Made by a program: the position numbers and the translations under genes
Origin: Mumia xiangluensis
GTDB lineage: Bacteria > Actinomycetota > Actinomycetes > Propionibacteriales > Nocardioidaceae
Direction of reading: 5' to 3'
Assembly: GCF_010994095.1 (NCBI RefSeq)
Contig: NZ_WJYO01000006.1
Span: 186,001 to 250,000, forward strand
DNA: 64,000 nucleotides
Notes under the pieces: model-generated
What the model saw: the letters and a program-made list of their open reading frames with translations, nothing else
What the model was told of the DNA's origin: nothing
Databases searched by the model: none
In this document: one piece after another, positions 1 through 8,693 of the stretch
How positions within the stretch are numbered: position 1 is the first letter of the stretch
How the letters are laid out: every line of letters starts with the position of its first letter

Positions 1-959
1 TCGACCCACGGGCGGCGTGCCTCGGGGGTGGCGAGCACGGCACGCTCGTCGACGATGCCGTCGATCGCCCCGGTCGGCCCGTGGACGACGATCGCGCCTG
101 CGCCGGCTTCGCGCGCCTGCTCGATCGCCTGGACGACAGGGGTGGCGCGCGCGACTTCGACCGCGCGGCGGGCGAGGCCCCGGGCGGTGAGCGCGGGCAG
201 CCCGCGGCGGATGCGCGCGGCGACGAGCGCCTGGGTCGCACCCGTCCACAGGAACATGGCGACGACGAATGCGATGACGTAGTCGAGGATCGTGATGTCG
301 AGCCCGATCACCTCGCGCCCGACGAAGGGGAACGCGAGGGCCAGGAGGGCGACGGCGCGGCCGCCGTACGCTGCGGCGACCGAGCCGGCGTACGGGTTGC
401 CCGAGACCTTCCAGACGGCCGCACGGAAGACACGCCCGCCGTCGAGCGGCAGCCCGGGGAGCAGGTTGAGCACGCCGACGACGAGGTTCGCGAGGGCGAG
501 CGCGCGGAACGCGAACGCGATCAGGCCGGTATCCGGGCCGATCAGCGCCGCCACCCACGCGACACCGCCGACCGCGAGCGAGGTCAGCGGCCCGACGACG
601 GCGATCCAGAACTCGCGGCCGGGCGTGTCGGGCTCGCCCTCGATCTCGGTGACGCCACCGAGGAAGTTCAAGGTGACGGAACGCACCTCGTAGCCGAAGG
701 CCTTCGCGACGAGAGCGTGAGAGACCTCGTGCAGGAGCACGGACAGGTAGAGGAGCACGGCGAAGGCCAGGCCCGCGACGTACGTCAGTGCGCCCAGGCC
801 GGGTGCGATCATCTCGATCGTCGGCGCGAGCACGACGGCGATGAGGACAGCGACGACCAGCCAGGACGACCGGACGAGCACGTCGATCCCCCCGATCTCG
901 CCGATGCGGAGGGTCCCCGGCGGGCGGGTACGGGAGGGGGGTGTGGACGAGCCGTTCAC
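1..959 (-). CDS. site-2 protease family membrane metalloprotease (M50), C-terminus cut by window edge
   Basis: Intramembrane zinc metalloprotease of the S2P/M50 family, expected to cut membrane-bound substrates such as anti-sigma factors. The reading frame shows hydrophobic segments, the zinc motif HEVSH near residues 77-81 and the second motif NLLPGLPLDGGR near 165-176, whose Asp is the third zinc ligand. After about residue 245 the chain looks like the start of a CBS domain, and the frame runs off the left edge. I chose GTG at 959 because TACGGT (967-972) ends seven bases before it, which fits a leaderless promoter. An in-frame GTG at 968 is the alternative. It diverges from the RecB-like nuclease. 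In several actinobacteria this neighbourhood lies beside the proteasome genes; that is outside the window and only inferred. Confidence 0.93.
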   Translation of the reverse strand, partial: MNGSSTPPSRTRPPGTLRIGEIGGIDVLVRSSWLVVAVLIAVVLAPTIEMIAPGLGALTYVAGLAFAVLLYLSVLLHEVSHALVAKAFGYEVRSVTLNFLGGVTEIEGEPDTPGREFWIAVVGPLTSLAVGGVAWVAALIGPDTGLIAFAFRALALANLVVGVLNLLPGLPLDGGRVFRAAVWKVSGNPYAGSVAAAYGGRAVALLALAFPFVGREVIGLDITILDYVIAFVVAMFLWTGATQALVAARIRRGLPALTARGLARRAVEVARATPVVQAIEQAREAGAGAIVVHGPTGAIDGIVDERAVLATPEARRPWV

Positions 960-1023
960 GTCGTCCACCGTATCGGGTCGTGGCACGCCCGGAATGTCGG
1001 TCTGCTCGCCTACGCTGACAGGC

Positions 1024-1914
1024 ATGAGGACGCAGACGGTGGAGCGCACGGTGGTCGACGGCGTCTCGGTGATCGGTTCGCTCTCGCCGAGCCGGGCGTC
1101 TGACTTCATGACGTGCCCGCTGCTCTACCGGTTCCGCGTCGTCGACCGCATCCCCGAGACGCCGTCGTCGGACGCCGTGCGCGGCACGCTGGTCCATGCC
1201 GTGCTCGAGGACTTGTTCGACGCGCCTGCCCCAGCGCGCACGCTCGAGCAGGCCCGCTCGATGGTGGCGCCGGCGTGGGACCGGCTCAAGGAGGCCGAGC
1301 CGCAGGTCGAGGAGCTCTTCAAGGACGGCGCCGACCTCGCGCAGTGGCTCGAGAGCGCCGGCGGTCTGCTCGCCTCCTACTTCGCCCTCGAGGACCCGCG
1401 CAGGCTGGAGCCCGCCGAGCGCGAGAAGTACGTCGAGACGGTCATCGACGGCGGGCTGCTCCTGCGCGGCTACGTCGATCGCGTCGATGTCGCCCCGACG
1501 GGCGAGGTCCGTGTCGTCGACTACAAGACCGGCAAGGCGCCACGCGAGTTCTTCGAGGCCAAGGCGCTGTTCCAGATGAAGTTCTACGCCCTGGTCATGT
1601 GGCGCACCACGGGGACGATCCCGACGCTGCTGCAGCTGATGTACCTCGGCAACGAGGAGGTCCTCCGCTACTCCCCCGACGAGCAGGACCTGCTGGCGAC
1701 CGAGCGCAAGCTCCGTGCCCTGTGGACGGCGATCGAGCGCGCGTCCACCACCGGCGAGTGGCGCCCCAACAAGAGCGTGCTGTGCGGCTGGTGCGACCAC
1801 AAGGCTCGCTGTCCCGAGTGGGGCGGCACGCTCCCTCCCCTCCCCGAGCGCGAGACGCTGCCGATCGAGCCTGCGGTGATGTCCCCGGCCGAGAGCCCTG
1901 CCGCTGCCGACTGA
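1024..1914 (+). CDS. RecB-like PD-(D/E)XK nuclease with likely Fe-S cluster
   Basis: Single-domain nuclease of the RecB/AddB-C/Cas4 class, 296 residues. The PD-(D/E)XK core is visible: GTLVHAVLEDL (54-64), the acidic turn GYVDRVD (149-155) and VVDYKTGK (164-171) with the catalytic Asp and Lys. One Cys at about residue 31 (MTCP) and three near the C-terminus (C-x2-C-x5-C in CGWCDHKARCPEW) match the four-Cys arrangement that binds a [4Fe-4S] cluster in AddB and Cas4 proteins. It has no helicase domain. There is no cas gene nearby, so it is not a CRISPR Cas4. The frame stays open upstream, but ATG 1024 follows TACGCT (1011-1016) by seven bases, marking a leaderless start. Its role is presumably DNA repair or processing. 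Confidence 0.9.
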   Translation: MRTQTVERTVVDGVSVIGSLSPSRASDFMTCPLLYRFRVVDRIPETPSSDAVRGTLVHAVLEDLFDAPAPARTLEQARSMVAPAWDRLKEAEPQVEELFKDGADLAQWLESAGGLLASYFALEDPRRLEPAEREKYVETVIDGGLLLRGYVDRVDVAPTGEVRVVDYKTGKAPREFFEAKALFQMKFYALVMWRTTGTIPTLLQLMYLGNEEVLRYSPDEQDLLATERKLRALWTAIERASTTGEWRPNKSVLCGWCDHKARCPEWGGTLPPLPERETLPIEPAVMSPAESPAAAD

Positions 1915-1959
1915 GTCCTGTTGATCGACTCAGCTCCGGGTTGATCGACTGAGCTCCGG
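1911..1959. repeat. 20-bp tandem duplication and small hairpin after the nuclease gene
   Basis: GTTGATCGACT(C/G)AGCTCCGG occurs twice back to back (1920-1939 and 1940-1959) with one mismatch. CTGAGTC (1911-1917, spanning the stop codon) can pair with GACTCAG (1927-1933). This may be a weak terminator of the nuclease gene or a spacer before the ArsR promoter. Confidence 0.6.
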
Positions 1960-1965
1960 AGGATT

Positions 1966-2006
1966 GCAAAGAACCCTTTGCAAAGAACTCTTTGCGGTTC
2001 TACAGT
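1966..2006 (+). promoter_or_regulatory. double palindromic operator and promoter of the arsR-MFS operon
   Basis: Two overlapping palindromes, GCAAAGAACCCTTTGC (1966-1981) and GCAAAGAACTCTTTGC (1980-1995), share two bases and are centred 14 bp apart. They cover a likely -35 (TTTGCA, 1977-1982), 18 bp upstream of a -10 TACAGT (2001-2006). The -10 ends seven bases before the GTG at 2014, so the mRNA is probably leaderless. Repression by the ArsR-family product would block RNA polymerase directly. The autoregulator assignment is inference from position. Confidence 0.8.
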
Positions 2007-2013
2007 AGGTCCC

Positions 2014-2598
2014 GTGACCACCGATCCGAACCACGTCGTCCTCGACTCGTCGACGCTCAAGGCCCTCGCGCACCCTCTCCGGGTGGCGCTCCTCGGCGCC
2101 CTGCGCCGCCACGGACCGTCGACCGCGACGCTCCTCGGGCAACGGCTGGACATCAGCTCGGGGTCCGCCTCGTACCACCTGCGTCAGCTCGAGAAGGCCG
2201 GGCTGGTCACCGACGACGCCGGCCGGGGCAACGCCCGTGACCGTTGGTGGCGGGCCGCCCACCGCATGACGGAGATGGACGACCGCGACTTCGGCGACGG
2301 CGATGCCGAGGTCGTCGACGAGTACCTCCGCTCGATCGCCAGCGCCTACACCCGGCAGCTCGAGCAGACGGTGAACGCGCGCGCGACGATGCAGCCCGAC
2401 TGGCGTCACGTGATGGATCTCAGCGACTACCTCCTGCGCGTCACCCCCGACGAGGCCCGCACGCTCGCGATGCGGCTCCACGCCGTCGTCCGGGAGTTCC
2501 GCTACGACCGACCCGGCAACCCCGCCCCGGCGGGGGCCGAGCCCGTCAGCGTCGTCCTCCAGATCCTCCCCCAGCCGGTCGACGAGGATCCTTCATGA
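2014..2598 (+). CDS. ArsR-family winged-helix transcriptional regulator
   Basis: DNA-binding repressor of 194 residues. The N-terminal half is a classic ArsR-like winged helix: LKALAHPLRVALLGALRRHG, then an HTH with SSGSASYHLRQLEKAGLV and a wing containing GRGNARDRWWR. No metal-binding Cys motif is present, so it is not an arsenic or zinc sensor in the usual sense. The C-terminal helical half may bind a ligand or the partner subunit. GTG 2014 is preferred over an ATG at 1978 because that upstream ATG lies inside the operator. Its stop overlaps the MFS start (ATGA), so the two are translated together. The likely job is control of the MFS gene. Confidence 0.9.
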   Translation: MTTDPNHVVLDSSTLKALAHPLRVALLGALRRHGPSTATLLGQRLDISSGSASYHLRQLEKAGLVTDDAGRGNARDRWWRAAHRMTEMDDRDFGDGDAEVVDEYLRSIASAYTRQLEQTVNARATMQPDWRHVMDLSDYLLRVTPDEARTLAMRLHAVVREFRYDRPGNPAPAGAEPVSVVLQILPQPVDEDPS

Positions 2599-3986
2599 CC
2601 ACCGCTGCGCGCGCGTCCGGATCCGAGCGGCCACGCCCCTCGCGCCGACCGCTCACCGGCCTGCTGCTCGCGATGGCGGTCTCGCTCACCGGCACCCGGA
2701 TCTCGGCCATCGCGTTCCCATGGTTCGTGCTCGCCACCACTGGCAGCGCGACCAAGACAGGGCTCGTTGCGTTCTGCGAGCTCACCCCGTACGTGGTGGT
2801 CAAGGCACTCAGCGGCCCCTGGATCGACCGTGTCGGGGGCCGCCTGGTCTCGTGGAGCACCGATCTCGTGAGCGCCGTCGCGGCGGCCGCCATCCCCCTC
2901 CTGCATCTGGTCGACGCCCTGTCGTTGCCGGTGTTCCTGGCCCTCGTGGCCGTCGTCGGCGCCGCGCGCGGCCCCGGCGACCTCGCGAAGGAGATCATGG
3001 TGCCGGAGGCGGCCGAGCGGGTCGGAGTCCCGCTCGTGCGGGCGACCGGGCTCTCCGGCACGGTCGAGCGCCTCGCCTCCACGGTCGGCCCTGCCGTGGG
3101 AGGCGCCGTCATCGCGCTCATCGGTCCGGTCACGGGTGTCGCCGTGAACGCGGCCTGCTTCGTCCTGGGGGCGCTCCTGGTGGCCGTGGCACTGCCACAC
3201 GGCATGGGCCGTCCCGCTCACCAGGCCGACGCCCAGGACGACGCGGCCCTGAGCGAGCTCGACGAGTCCTCGTACCTCCGCCGACTCGCCGAGGGCTTCG
3301 GCTTCCTGATCCGTGACCCGCTGCTCGTCGCCATCGTCGTCATGGTCGGCATCACGAACCTGCTCGACATGGCCTTCGCGGCGGTCCTCCTGCCGGTGTG
3401 GGCGCACGACTCGGGCGCCGGCGCCGCCGGCATGGGGCTCGCGCTGACCGTGATGAGCGCGGCGGCCGTCGTCGGGAGCCTGCTGGCTTCGGCTCTCGCC
3501 CACCGGATGCGCCGACGACCGGTGTTCTTCGTCGGATTCCTGGTCGCGGGAGCGCCGCGCTTCATCGTGCTGCTGCTCGACGTCCCGCTGCCCGTGGTCC
3601 TCGGCGTGTTCGCCGTCGCAGGACTCGGCTCGGGCTTCCTCAACCCGATCCTCGGCGCGGTCCTCTTCGAGCGCGTCCCGCAGCGCCTGTACGGACGGGT
3701 CGGCGCGCTGACCGACGCCATCGCCTGGGCGGGGATGCCGGTCGGCGGACTCATGGCCGGGGTGGCGGTCACGGCGGTGGGCCTCTCCCCCGTGCTGCTC
3801 GTGTGCGGCGTCGCCTACTTCCTGACCACGACGCTCACGGCGCTGCGGCCGGAGTGGAAGGAGATGGACGCTCCCTCAGACGCCGAGCGCAGCGACGTAC
3901 GCGAGGAGGGCGACCACGCAGAGCAGCGCCCGGGCGTGGTTGCCGAGAGTCCACGGGCGGGAGTACGCAGTCCAGGCGACGTCTGA
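2595..3986 (+). CDS. MFS transporter (multidrug efflux-like)
   Basis: Membrane exporter of 463 residues with about twelve hydrophobic segments in two halves joined by a polar loop near residues 210-235 (rich in Asp and Ala). The first half has the loop GPWIDRVGGR, a version of the MFS motif A region. The start overlaps the arsR stop by four bases, so expression depends on that operon. After TALRPEWKEMD the last 36 or so residues are polar, repeat no MFS feature, and lie antisense to the end of the DUF1772 gene (111-base convergent overlap). The substrate cannot be read from sequence. Partnership with an ArsR-type repressor suggests inducible efflux. Confidence 0.9.
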   Translation: MTTAARASGSERPRPSRRPLTGLLLAMAVSLTGTRISAIAFPWFVLATTGSATKTGLVAFCELTPYVVVKALSGPWIDRVGGRLVSWSTDLVSAVAAAAIPLLHLVDALSLPVFLALVAVVGAARGPGDLAKEIMVPEAAERVGVPLVRATGLSGTVERLASTVGPAVGGAVIALIGPVTGVAVNAACFVLGALLVAVALPHGMGRPAHQADAQDDAALSELDESSYLRRLAEGFGFLIRDPLLVAIVVMVGITNLLDMAFAAVLLPVWAHDSGAGAAGMGLALTVMSAAAVVGSLLASALAHRMRRRPVFFVGFLVAGAPRFIVLLLDVPLPVVLGVFAVAGLGSGFLNPILGAVLFERVPQRLYGRVGALTDAIAWAGMPVGGLMAGVAVTAVGLSPVLLVCGVAYFLTTTLTALRPEWKEMDAPSDAERSDVREEGDHAEQRPGVVAESPRAGVRSPGDV

Positions 3987-4349
3987 CGCCGCGGCATCGG
4001 CCGCATCCACCGCGTCGATCGCGTTGTTGCGCGGGATGTGGAAGCCGCCGGTGACCACGATCGTGAGCAGGTACGCCGCAGAGCCGGTGAGCAGCCAGCC
4101 ACGCGACACGTCGTCGGCCACGAGAGCAAGCACGACGAGCACCACGGCGACGACAGCCGTGCCGGAGAACGCCAGCTGGAAGGCAGGGCGTACGGCGTAG
4201 CGGTTGGTCTCCTGCATGAACGCGACCGCCTCCTGCGGCGGTCGGCGGTCGAGCGACGGCATCACCATGACGGAGAAGGCGACGTAGACGCCCGCCATCA
4301 CGCCCGTGCCGACGACACCGAGCAGCGTGAGGACGGTCGTGGCGGTCAT
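3876..4349 (-). CDS. DUF1772 family membrane protein
   Basis: Small integral membrane protein of 157 residues with four predicted helices. It has the DUF1772 (anthrone oxygenase-like) pattern: an N-terminal helix with MAGVYVAFSVMVMPSL, then FQLAFSGTAVVAVVLV, and the conserved polar stretch GGFHIPRNNAID before the last helix. Family members include fungal anthrone oxygenases, but bacterial members have no settled function. The start ATG (4349) overlaps the stop of the HAD gene by four bases, so the pair is one transcript. The 3' end overlaps the MFS gene on the other strand by 111 bases. Confidence 0.87.
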   Translation of the reverse strand: MTATTVLTLLGVVGTGVMAGVYVAFSVMVMPSLDRRPPQEAVAFMQETNRYAVRPAFQLAFSGTAVVAVVLVVLALVADDVSRGWLLTGSAAYLLTIVVTGGFHIPRNNAIDAVDAADAAASDVAWTAYSRPWTLGNHARALLCVVALLAYVAALGV

Positions 4350-5062
4350 CGCGGCAGGCCCGGTCCAGCGACGAGGGCACCGAGGTCGGCCGGGCCGAGA
4401 CCCGCCAGGGAGTCCACGAGGGTGCGCCGCTCCCCTGCCTCGACCGGGACGAGGTTGGGAACCACGAGGACCTGGCACCCGGCAGCGACGGCCGAGCGCG
4501 TGCCCGTGCCGGAGTCCTCGATCGCGACGCAGCGCGCCGGATCGACGCCCAGGGCCCTCGCCGCGGTGAGGTACGGCTCTGGGTGCGGCTTGCCCTGCGT
4601 GACCCGATCACCCGTGACAACAGCACCGAACGGGTTCGACGCCATCCGCGTGATCAACGCCTCGGCGATCTCCGTGTAGGACATGGTGACCAGCGCCTGC
4701 GGCACACCAGCCGCCGCGAGCCGGTCGATCATCTCGATCGCGCCAGGTCGCCAGACCAGGTCGGCGTGGCGCAGGTGGTCAGCGACCTCTCCGACCATCG
4801 CCGTCACGATCTCCTCGGGCGTCGGCTGGATGCCCATCCGCTCGCGGATGGTGCGCGCCGCATCGAGCAGGTCGCTGCCGATGAGCTCGAGACCGTCCTC
4901 CTCCGTCCACTCGCCGCCGTAGCGACGGGCCAGGGAGAACTCTGCCGCGAGCCAGACGGGCTCGGTGTCGACGATGGTGCCGTCGAGGTCCCAGAGGACG
5001 GCGGCCGGCATCGGGTCGGTCGTACCGGTCTGGGTCGCGCACGCCGAGGTGTCGAGGCTCAT
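4346..5062 (-). CDS. HAD-superfamily hydrolase (beta-phosphoglucomutase-like)
   Basis: Small-molecule phosphatase of the haloacid dehalogenase superfamily, 238 residues. Motif I is DLDGTIVDTE (from residue 25) with both catalytic Asp. The helical cap follows (residues about 40-110). Motif II is the Thr in ALVTMSY, motif III the Lys in GKPHPEPYL, and motif IV the Asp pair region IEDSGTG. Closest in style to the GmhB/beta-PGM subgroup that acts on sugar phosphates. An internal ATG at 5011 starts just before motif I and is a plausible alternative start. The 3' end is coupled to the DUF1772 gene. In many actinobacteria a HAD gene sits next to PAC2 and mshC. Confidence 0.88.
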   Translation of the reverse strand: MSLDTSACATQTGTTDPMPAAVLWDLDGTIVDTEPVWLAAEFSLARRYGGEWTEEDGLELIGSDLLDAARTIRERMGIQPTPEEIVTAMVGEVADHLRHADLVWRPGAIEMIDRLAAAGVPQALVTMSYTEIAEALITRMASNPFGAVVTGDRVTQGKPHPEPYLTAARALGVDPARCVAIEDSGTGTRSAVAAGCQVLVVPNLVPVEAGERRTLVDSLAGLGPADLGALVAGPGLPR

Positions 5063-5155
5063 GGATTCCTAGTTCGTCGTCGGAGGATGCGCAGTGGCGC
5101 AGCCGCGGCCACGTCGAGTCTAGGTCGGCGTGGGGCCCACGGAACCAACTGCGGG

Positions 5156-6013
5156 CTACGTGTCGGTGTCGCGCGACCGACGCTTCAGGTAGCGCTCGAA
5201 CTCCCGGGCGATGGCGTCTCCCGTGGCTTCCGGCAGGTCGGAGGTGTCGCGCGCCTCCTCGAGCGACTCGACGTACGCGGCGATCTCCTCGTCCGAGCTG
5301 GCCAGCTCCTCCACGCCGCGCTCCCACGCCCGTGCGAGGTCGCGCAGGTCACCCAGCGGCAGGCTGATGGCGAGGACGTCCTCGAGATAGCCGAGCAGCG
5401 CGAGCGTGGCCTTCGGGCTCGGCGACTGCGCGACGTAGTGCGGTACGGCGGCCCACAGCGACACGGTGGGGACCCCAGCGTCGGCGCTCGCGACCGAGAA
5501 CACGCCGTTGATGCCGGTCGGGCCCTCGTACTGGGACTCCTCGACGTGAAGGCGTGCCGACAGGCTCGGATCGCTGGTCGTGCCGGTGACGGGGATCGGC
5601 CGCGTGTGGGGGGTGTCGGCGAGAAGCGCGCCGAGCGTCACGATGCCGCGGACCGCGAAGCGGTCGGCCAGGGCGAGCAGCTCGTCGCAGTACGCGAGCC
5701 AGCGCATGTTGGGCTCGATCCCGCGGACCAGGAGCACGTCACGCTCGGAGCCGACCGGACGAGCCAGGAACACCCGCGTCGTCGGCCACGTGACGGTCCG
5801 CTCGCCGGTCTCCTCGTCACGCCCGATGTACGGCCGGTTCACCTGGAAGTCGTAGTAGTCGTCCGGGTCGAGCTCGGCGATCATCTCTGCGTCCCACCAG
5901 TCGATCAGGTGGTCCACGGCGTCGGTCGCCGCTTCTGCCGCGTCGTTCCATCCCTCGAAGGCGACGACCAGCCACGGGTCGACGACGGTGGGGAACTCGT
6001 TCTGCTCGCTCAC
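5156..6013 (-). CDS. PAC2 family protein
   Basis: Cytosolic protein of 285 residues in the PAC2 family (proteasome assembly chaperone-like fold; the family also holds archaeal proteins described as ATP-grasp related). Recognisable elements are PWLVVAFEGWNDAAEAAT at the N-terminus, the hydrophobic VRGIVTLGALLADTPHTRP, and a SVSLWAAVPHYVAQSPSPKAT-like stretch before the C-terminal helices. Bacterial members have no proven function. The context matters: the family travels with mshC in actinobacteria, and these genomes encode proteasomes. GTG 6013 is supported by TAGAGT (6020-6025) six bases upstream, giving its own leaderless promoter just past the mshC stop. Confidence 0.9.
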   Translation of the reverse strand: MSEQNEFPTVVDPWLVVAFEGWNDAAEAATDAVDHLIDWWDAEMIAELDPDDYYDFQVNRPYIGRDEETGERTVTWPTTRVFLARPVGSERDVLLVRGIEPNMRWLAYCDELLALADRFAVRGIVTLGALLADTPHTRPIPVTGTTSDPSLSARLHVEESQYEGPTGINGVFSVASADAGVPTVSLWAAVPHYVAQSPSPKATLALLGYLEDVLAISLPLGDLRDLARAWERGVEELASSDEEIAAYVESLEEARDTSDLPEATGDAIAREFERYLKRRSRDTDT

Positions 6014-6032
6014 ACCCTCACTCTATGACGCG

Positions 6033-7271
6033 TCAGAGCACACCGAGCAGCGCATCGACCGCGGCACGGACGAGCTGACCGCTCCCATGGCCCGCGTCGG
6101 CGTCCCCGGAGCCGGCCAGCGCGGCATCGACCCACGCGTCGACGGCGACGATCGCGCCGGGCGCGTCGAGGTCGTGCGACAAGGCGTGACGCACCGCGGC
6201 GACGACGCCCTCCGGGTCGGGACCGCCACTCGCGAATGCCTCGCGCCAGCGGTCGAGACGCTTGTGGGCGTCGACGATGTCGGAGTCGGCCCACTCCCAC
6301 GGCGTCCGGTAGTGGTGGGCCAGCACGGCCAGTCGGATGGCCATCGGGTCGTGCCCGTCCGCGCGCAGACGGGAGACCAGGACGAGGTTGCCGAGCGACT
6401 TGGACATCTTCTCGCCGTCGTAGGCCACCATCGCCTGGTGGACGTACGCCTTGGCGAAGCGTGCCTCGGTCGCGACCTGCGCCTCGGAGGCCGACATCTC
6501 GTGGTGCGGGAAGATCAGGTCCGTGCCGCCGCCCTGGACGTCGAAGTCGCGGCCGAGTGTCTCCAGCGCGATCGCCGCACACTCGACGTGCCAGCCGGGA
6601 CGACCGCGGCCGAAGGGGCTGTCCCACGACGGCTCGCCGGGTCGCTCGGCCTGCCACAGGAGGCAGTCGAGCGGGTCGCGCTTGCCCGTACGGTCGGGGT
6701 CGCCGCCGCGCTCGCCGAAGAGCCGGAGCATCGTGTCGGTGTCGTAGCCGGACACGCCGCCGAAGTCCTTGTCGGCGCGGACGGAGAAGTAGACGTCGCC
6801 GTCGACCTCGTACGTCGCCCCGGCATCGCGCAGCCGCTCGATCAGCTGCAGCGCGACCGGGATCGACTCGACGGCGCCGATGTAGTGGTCAGGCGGCAGG
6901 ATCCGAAGGGCCGCCATGTCCTCGCGGAACAGGTCGATCTCGCGCTCGGCGAGCGCGGTCCACTCCACACCGGTCGCGTTGGCCCGCTCGAGCAGCGGGT
7001 CGTCGACGTCGGTGATGTTCTGGGTGTAGGTGACGTCCAGGCCACGGTCGCGCCAGACCCGCTGCAGCAGGTCGAACGTCAGGTACGTGGCGGCGTGGCC
7101 GAGGTGGGTGGCGTCGTACGGCGTGATCCCGCACACGTAGAGGCGGGCGTGGTCCTGCGGGTCGATCTCCGCGGCCGCGCCGCGCGCCGTGTCGAACACC
7201 TGGACGGCGGAGCCTCGACCGAGACCCAGGTCGGAGAGGTCGGGGACTTCGGGAGACGTCCAGGCGCGCAT
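6033..7271 (-). CDS. mshC: cysteine:glucosaminyl-inositol ligase (mycothiol biosynthesis)
   Basis: MshC makes the amide bond between L-cysteine and GlcN-Ins in mycothiol synthesis, through a cysteinyl-AMP intermediate. It is 412 residues, the usual family length, and is a relative of cysteinyl-tRNA synthetase. The sequence has the zinc/cysteine-site Cys in [10 protein letters not shown] (44-53), the HIGH-type motif HLGH (56-59), TDVDDP, the zinc region [10 protein letters not shown] and [12 protein letters not shown], and the KMSKS loop near residue 285. It lacks the C-terminal anticodon-binding domain of CysRS, which separates the two. An in-frame extension upstream is only open frame; ATG 7271 gives the standard MRAW start. 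It proves a mycothiol-using actinobacterium. Confidence 0.97.
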   Translation of the reverse strand: MRAWTSPEVPDLSDLGLGRGSAVQVFDTARGAAAEIDPQDHARLYVCGITPYDATHLGHAATYLTFDLLQRVWRDRGLDVTYTQNITDVDDPLLERANATGVEWTALAEREIDLFREDMAALRILPPDHYIGAVESIPVALQLIERLRDAGATYEVDGDVYFSVRADKDFGGVSGYDTDTMLRLFGERGGDPDRTGKRDPLDCLLWQAERPGEPSWDSPFGRGRPGWHVECAAIALETLGRDFDVQGGGTDLIFPHHEMSASEAQVATEARFAKAYVHQAMVAYDGEKMSKSLGNLVLVSRLRADGHDPMAIRLAVLAHHYRTPWEWADSDIVDAHKRLDRWREAFASGGPDPEGVVAAVRHALSHDLDAPGAIVAVDAWVDAALAGSGDADAGHGSGQLVRAAVDALLGVL

Positions 7272-7294
7272 GCCACGAGGGTATAAGGCCGGGT

Positions 7295-8113
7295 CTACAG
7301 CGGCGGCCACGGGATCGTGGGCCACCGGTCTCCCGGCTCCGGCATGAGCCCTGTCGCCACCAGCTCGTCGATCCGCTCGACGAGTGCCCGGACCTCCGCA
7401 GGCGTCACGAGCGTGTCGAGCTCGTCGCGCAGCGGCCCGGCGTCGACGGCGTCCCGCAGCACGTCCAGCCGTGCACGTTCCTCCCCGTCGAGTGGCTCGC
7501 CCGACCAGCCCCACAGCACGGTGCGGAGCTTGAGCTCGGTGTGGAAGGTCAGCCCGTGGTCGCACCCGACGACGGGGGCGTCGTCCGGGACACCTCGCTC
7601 CGGCAGGATGTGGCTCCCCTTGCGGTCCGCGTTGTTCACGACCGCGTCGAACAGCGCCATCGACCGCAGCGTGGCCGACGCGCGGTGCAGCAGGCGTACG
7701 GGCCTGTCCGCCTCGTCGAACGCGTCCAGCACCGCGAACCACCCCGGCCGGGACTCCCCCGCTGGCAGGACGTCGACCTGAGGCCGCTGCGGGTCGACGT
7801 CGATCCAGCGCTGCACCATCCCGTACCCGAGGGGGCCGTCGCGCAGGACGGTCGGCGGGACCACGTGCCAGCCGGCGGCCTCGGAGACCAGGTACGCAGC
7901 GCGCTCCCGCGCGGCGAGGGTGCCGTCCGGGAAGTCCCACAACGGGCGCTCGCCACGCACCGGCTTGTAGACGCACTCGACGACGTCCTCACCGGAGCGC
8001 ACCTCCCCGAAGAACGTCCCGTTCGACGCGCGTACGAGCCGGCCCGTCACCTCGAGCTCGCCGCCGGTCAGCAGGTCGAGCACGCTCGTCTGCTCGGGTC
8101 GCGGCTCAGTCAC
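7295..8113 (-). CDS. SCO1664 family protein, PI3/4-kinase-like fold
   Basis: 272-residue protein of the actinobacterial SCO1664 family, related to the phosphatidylinositol 3/4-kinase-like and HipA-type fold. The N-terminus carries an ATP-loop-like strand pair (SNGTFFGEV then [17 protein letters not shown], with the Lys as candidate nucleotide ligand). The catalytic-loop equivalent is [15 protein letters not shown] and the metal-binding equivalent CDHGLTFH. These resemble kinase catalytic D-x-x-x-x-N and D-H-G motifs, so activity is plausible but unproven. The start overlaps the DUF3090 stop by eight bases. Conserved linkage with mshC suggests a shared pathway or regulation, not yet established. 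Confidence 0.88.
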   Translation of the reverse strand: MTEPRPEQTSVLDLLTGGELEVTGRLVRASNGTFFGEVRSGEDVVECVYKPVRGERPLWDFPDGTLAARERAAYLVSEAAGWHVVPPTVLRDGPLGYGMVQRWIDVDPQRPQVDVLPAGESRPGWFAVLDAFDEADRPVRLLHRASATLRSMALFDAVVNNADRKGSHILPERGVPDDAPVVGCDHGLTFHTELKLRTVLWGWSGEPLDGEERARLDVLRDAVDAGPLRDELDTLVTPAEVRALVERIDELVATGLMPEPGDRWPTIPWPPL

Positions 8114-8633
8114 GCGGGACCCGGCGGAAGCCGTTCGCGCGCGGGCACAGGTGGCCCTCCGGCTCGACGACGCCTCCGCAGAACGGGCAGGTCGGGCGCC
8201 CGGCAGCGACGACGCTGCGGGCGCGCTCGGCGAACTCCAGCGCGACCTCCGGTCGCAGCGTCACGACGAGCACGTCGCTGGCCTCGGTGTCCTCGTCGTC
8301 GGTCACCGCGAACGCCTCGACGACGACCTCACCGTCGTCGGGCTCCCAGGCGAGCGTCATCGCGCCGACGCGGAACTCCTCCTCGATCGGCTGGTCGAGG
8401 GGCTCGAGATCGACCGTACGGCCGGGCGCGGGGCCGCTGCTCGCGGCATCGCCACCGACCTCCACGAGCAGTGCTTCGAGCCGCTCCGCAAGGACCTGCA
8501 CCTGTGTCTTCTCCAGCGCCACGGACGTCACCCGAGCGCCGTCGCTGGCCTGGAGGAAGAAGGTCCGCTCACCGGGCGCGCCGACGGTGCCTGCCACGAA
8601 CCGTCTCGGGCGCTCGTACCGGTGGATCAGCAT
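8106..8633 (-). CDS. DUF3090 family zinc-ribbon protein
   Basis: 175-residue protein of the actinobacterial DUF3090 (repeat-containing YjiC-like annotated) family. It begins MLIHRYERPRRFVAGTVG and has a C-terminal zinc ribbon C-x2-C (PTCPFCGGVVEPEGH) followed by LCPRANGFRR. Function is unknown. It is cotranscribed with the SCO1664 kinase-like gene (8-base overlap). TAGGCT (8641-8646) ends seven bases before the ATG at 8633, so it is probably the leaderless first gene of a short operon that continues toward mshC. Confidence 0.9.
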   Translation of the reverse strand: MLIHRYERPRRFVAGTVGAPGERTFFLQASDGARVTSVALEKTQVQVLAERLEALLVEVGGDAASSGPAPGRTVDLEPLDQPIEEEFRVGAMTLAWEPDDGEVVVEAFAVTDDEDTEASDVLVVTLRPEVALEFAERARSVVAAGRPTCPFCGGVVEPEGHLCPRANGFRRVPRD

Positions 8634-8693
8634 GGGTCCGAGCCTAGACAGGCCGACTCCCGGTGGCGACTCCTGCCCCGGACGACCGCGGCA

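Noticed and set aside
81-1103. 340-codon frame on the plus strand over the site-2 protease
   Set aside because: It runs antisense over a clear protease gene and its Asp/Arg-rich composition is typical of a shadow frame.
1024-1914. Cas4 nuclease
   Set aside because: No other cas gene or repeat array is present, and stand-alone RecB-like Fe-S nucleases at this locus are usual in actinobacteria.
1978-2598. ATG 1978 as the arsR start
   Set aside because: It lies inside the palindromic operator and upstream of the -10 TACAGT, so it would not be transcribed; GTG 2014 fits the leaderless spacing.
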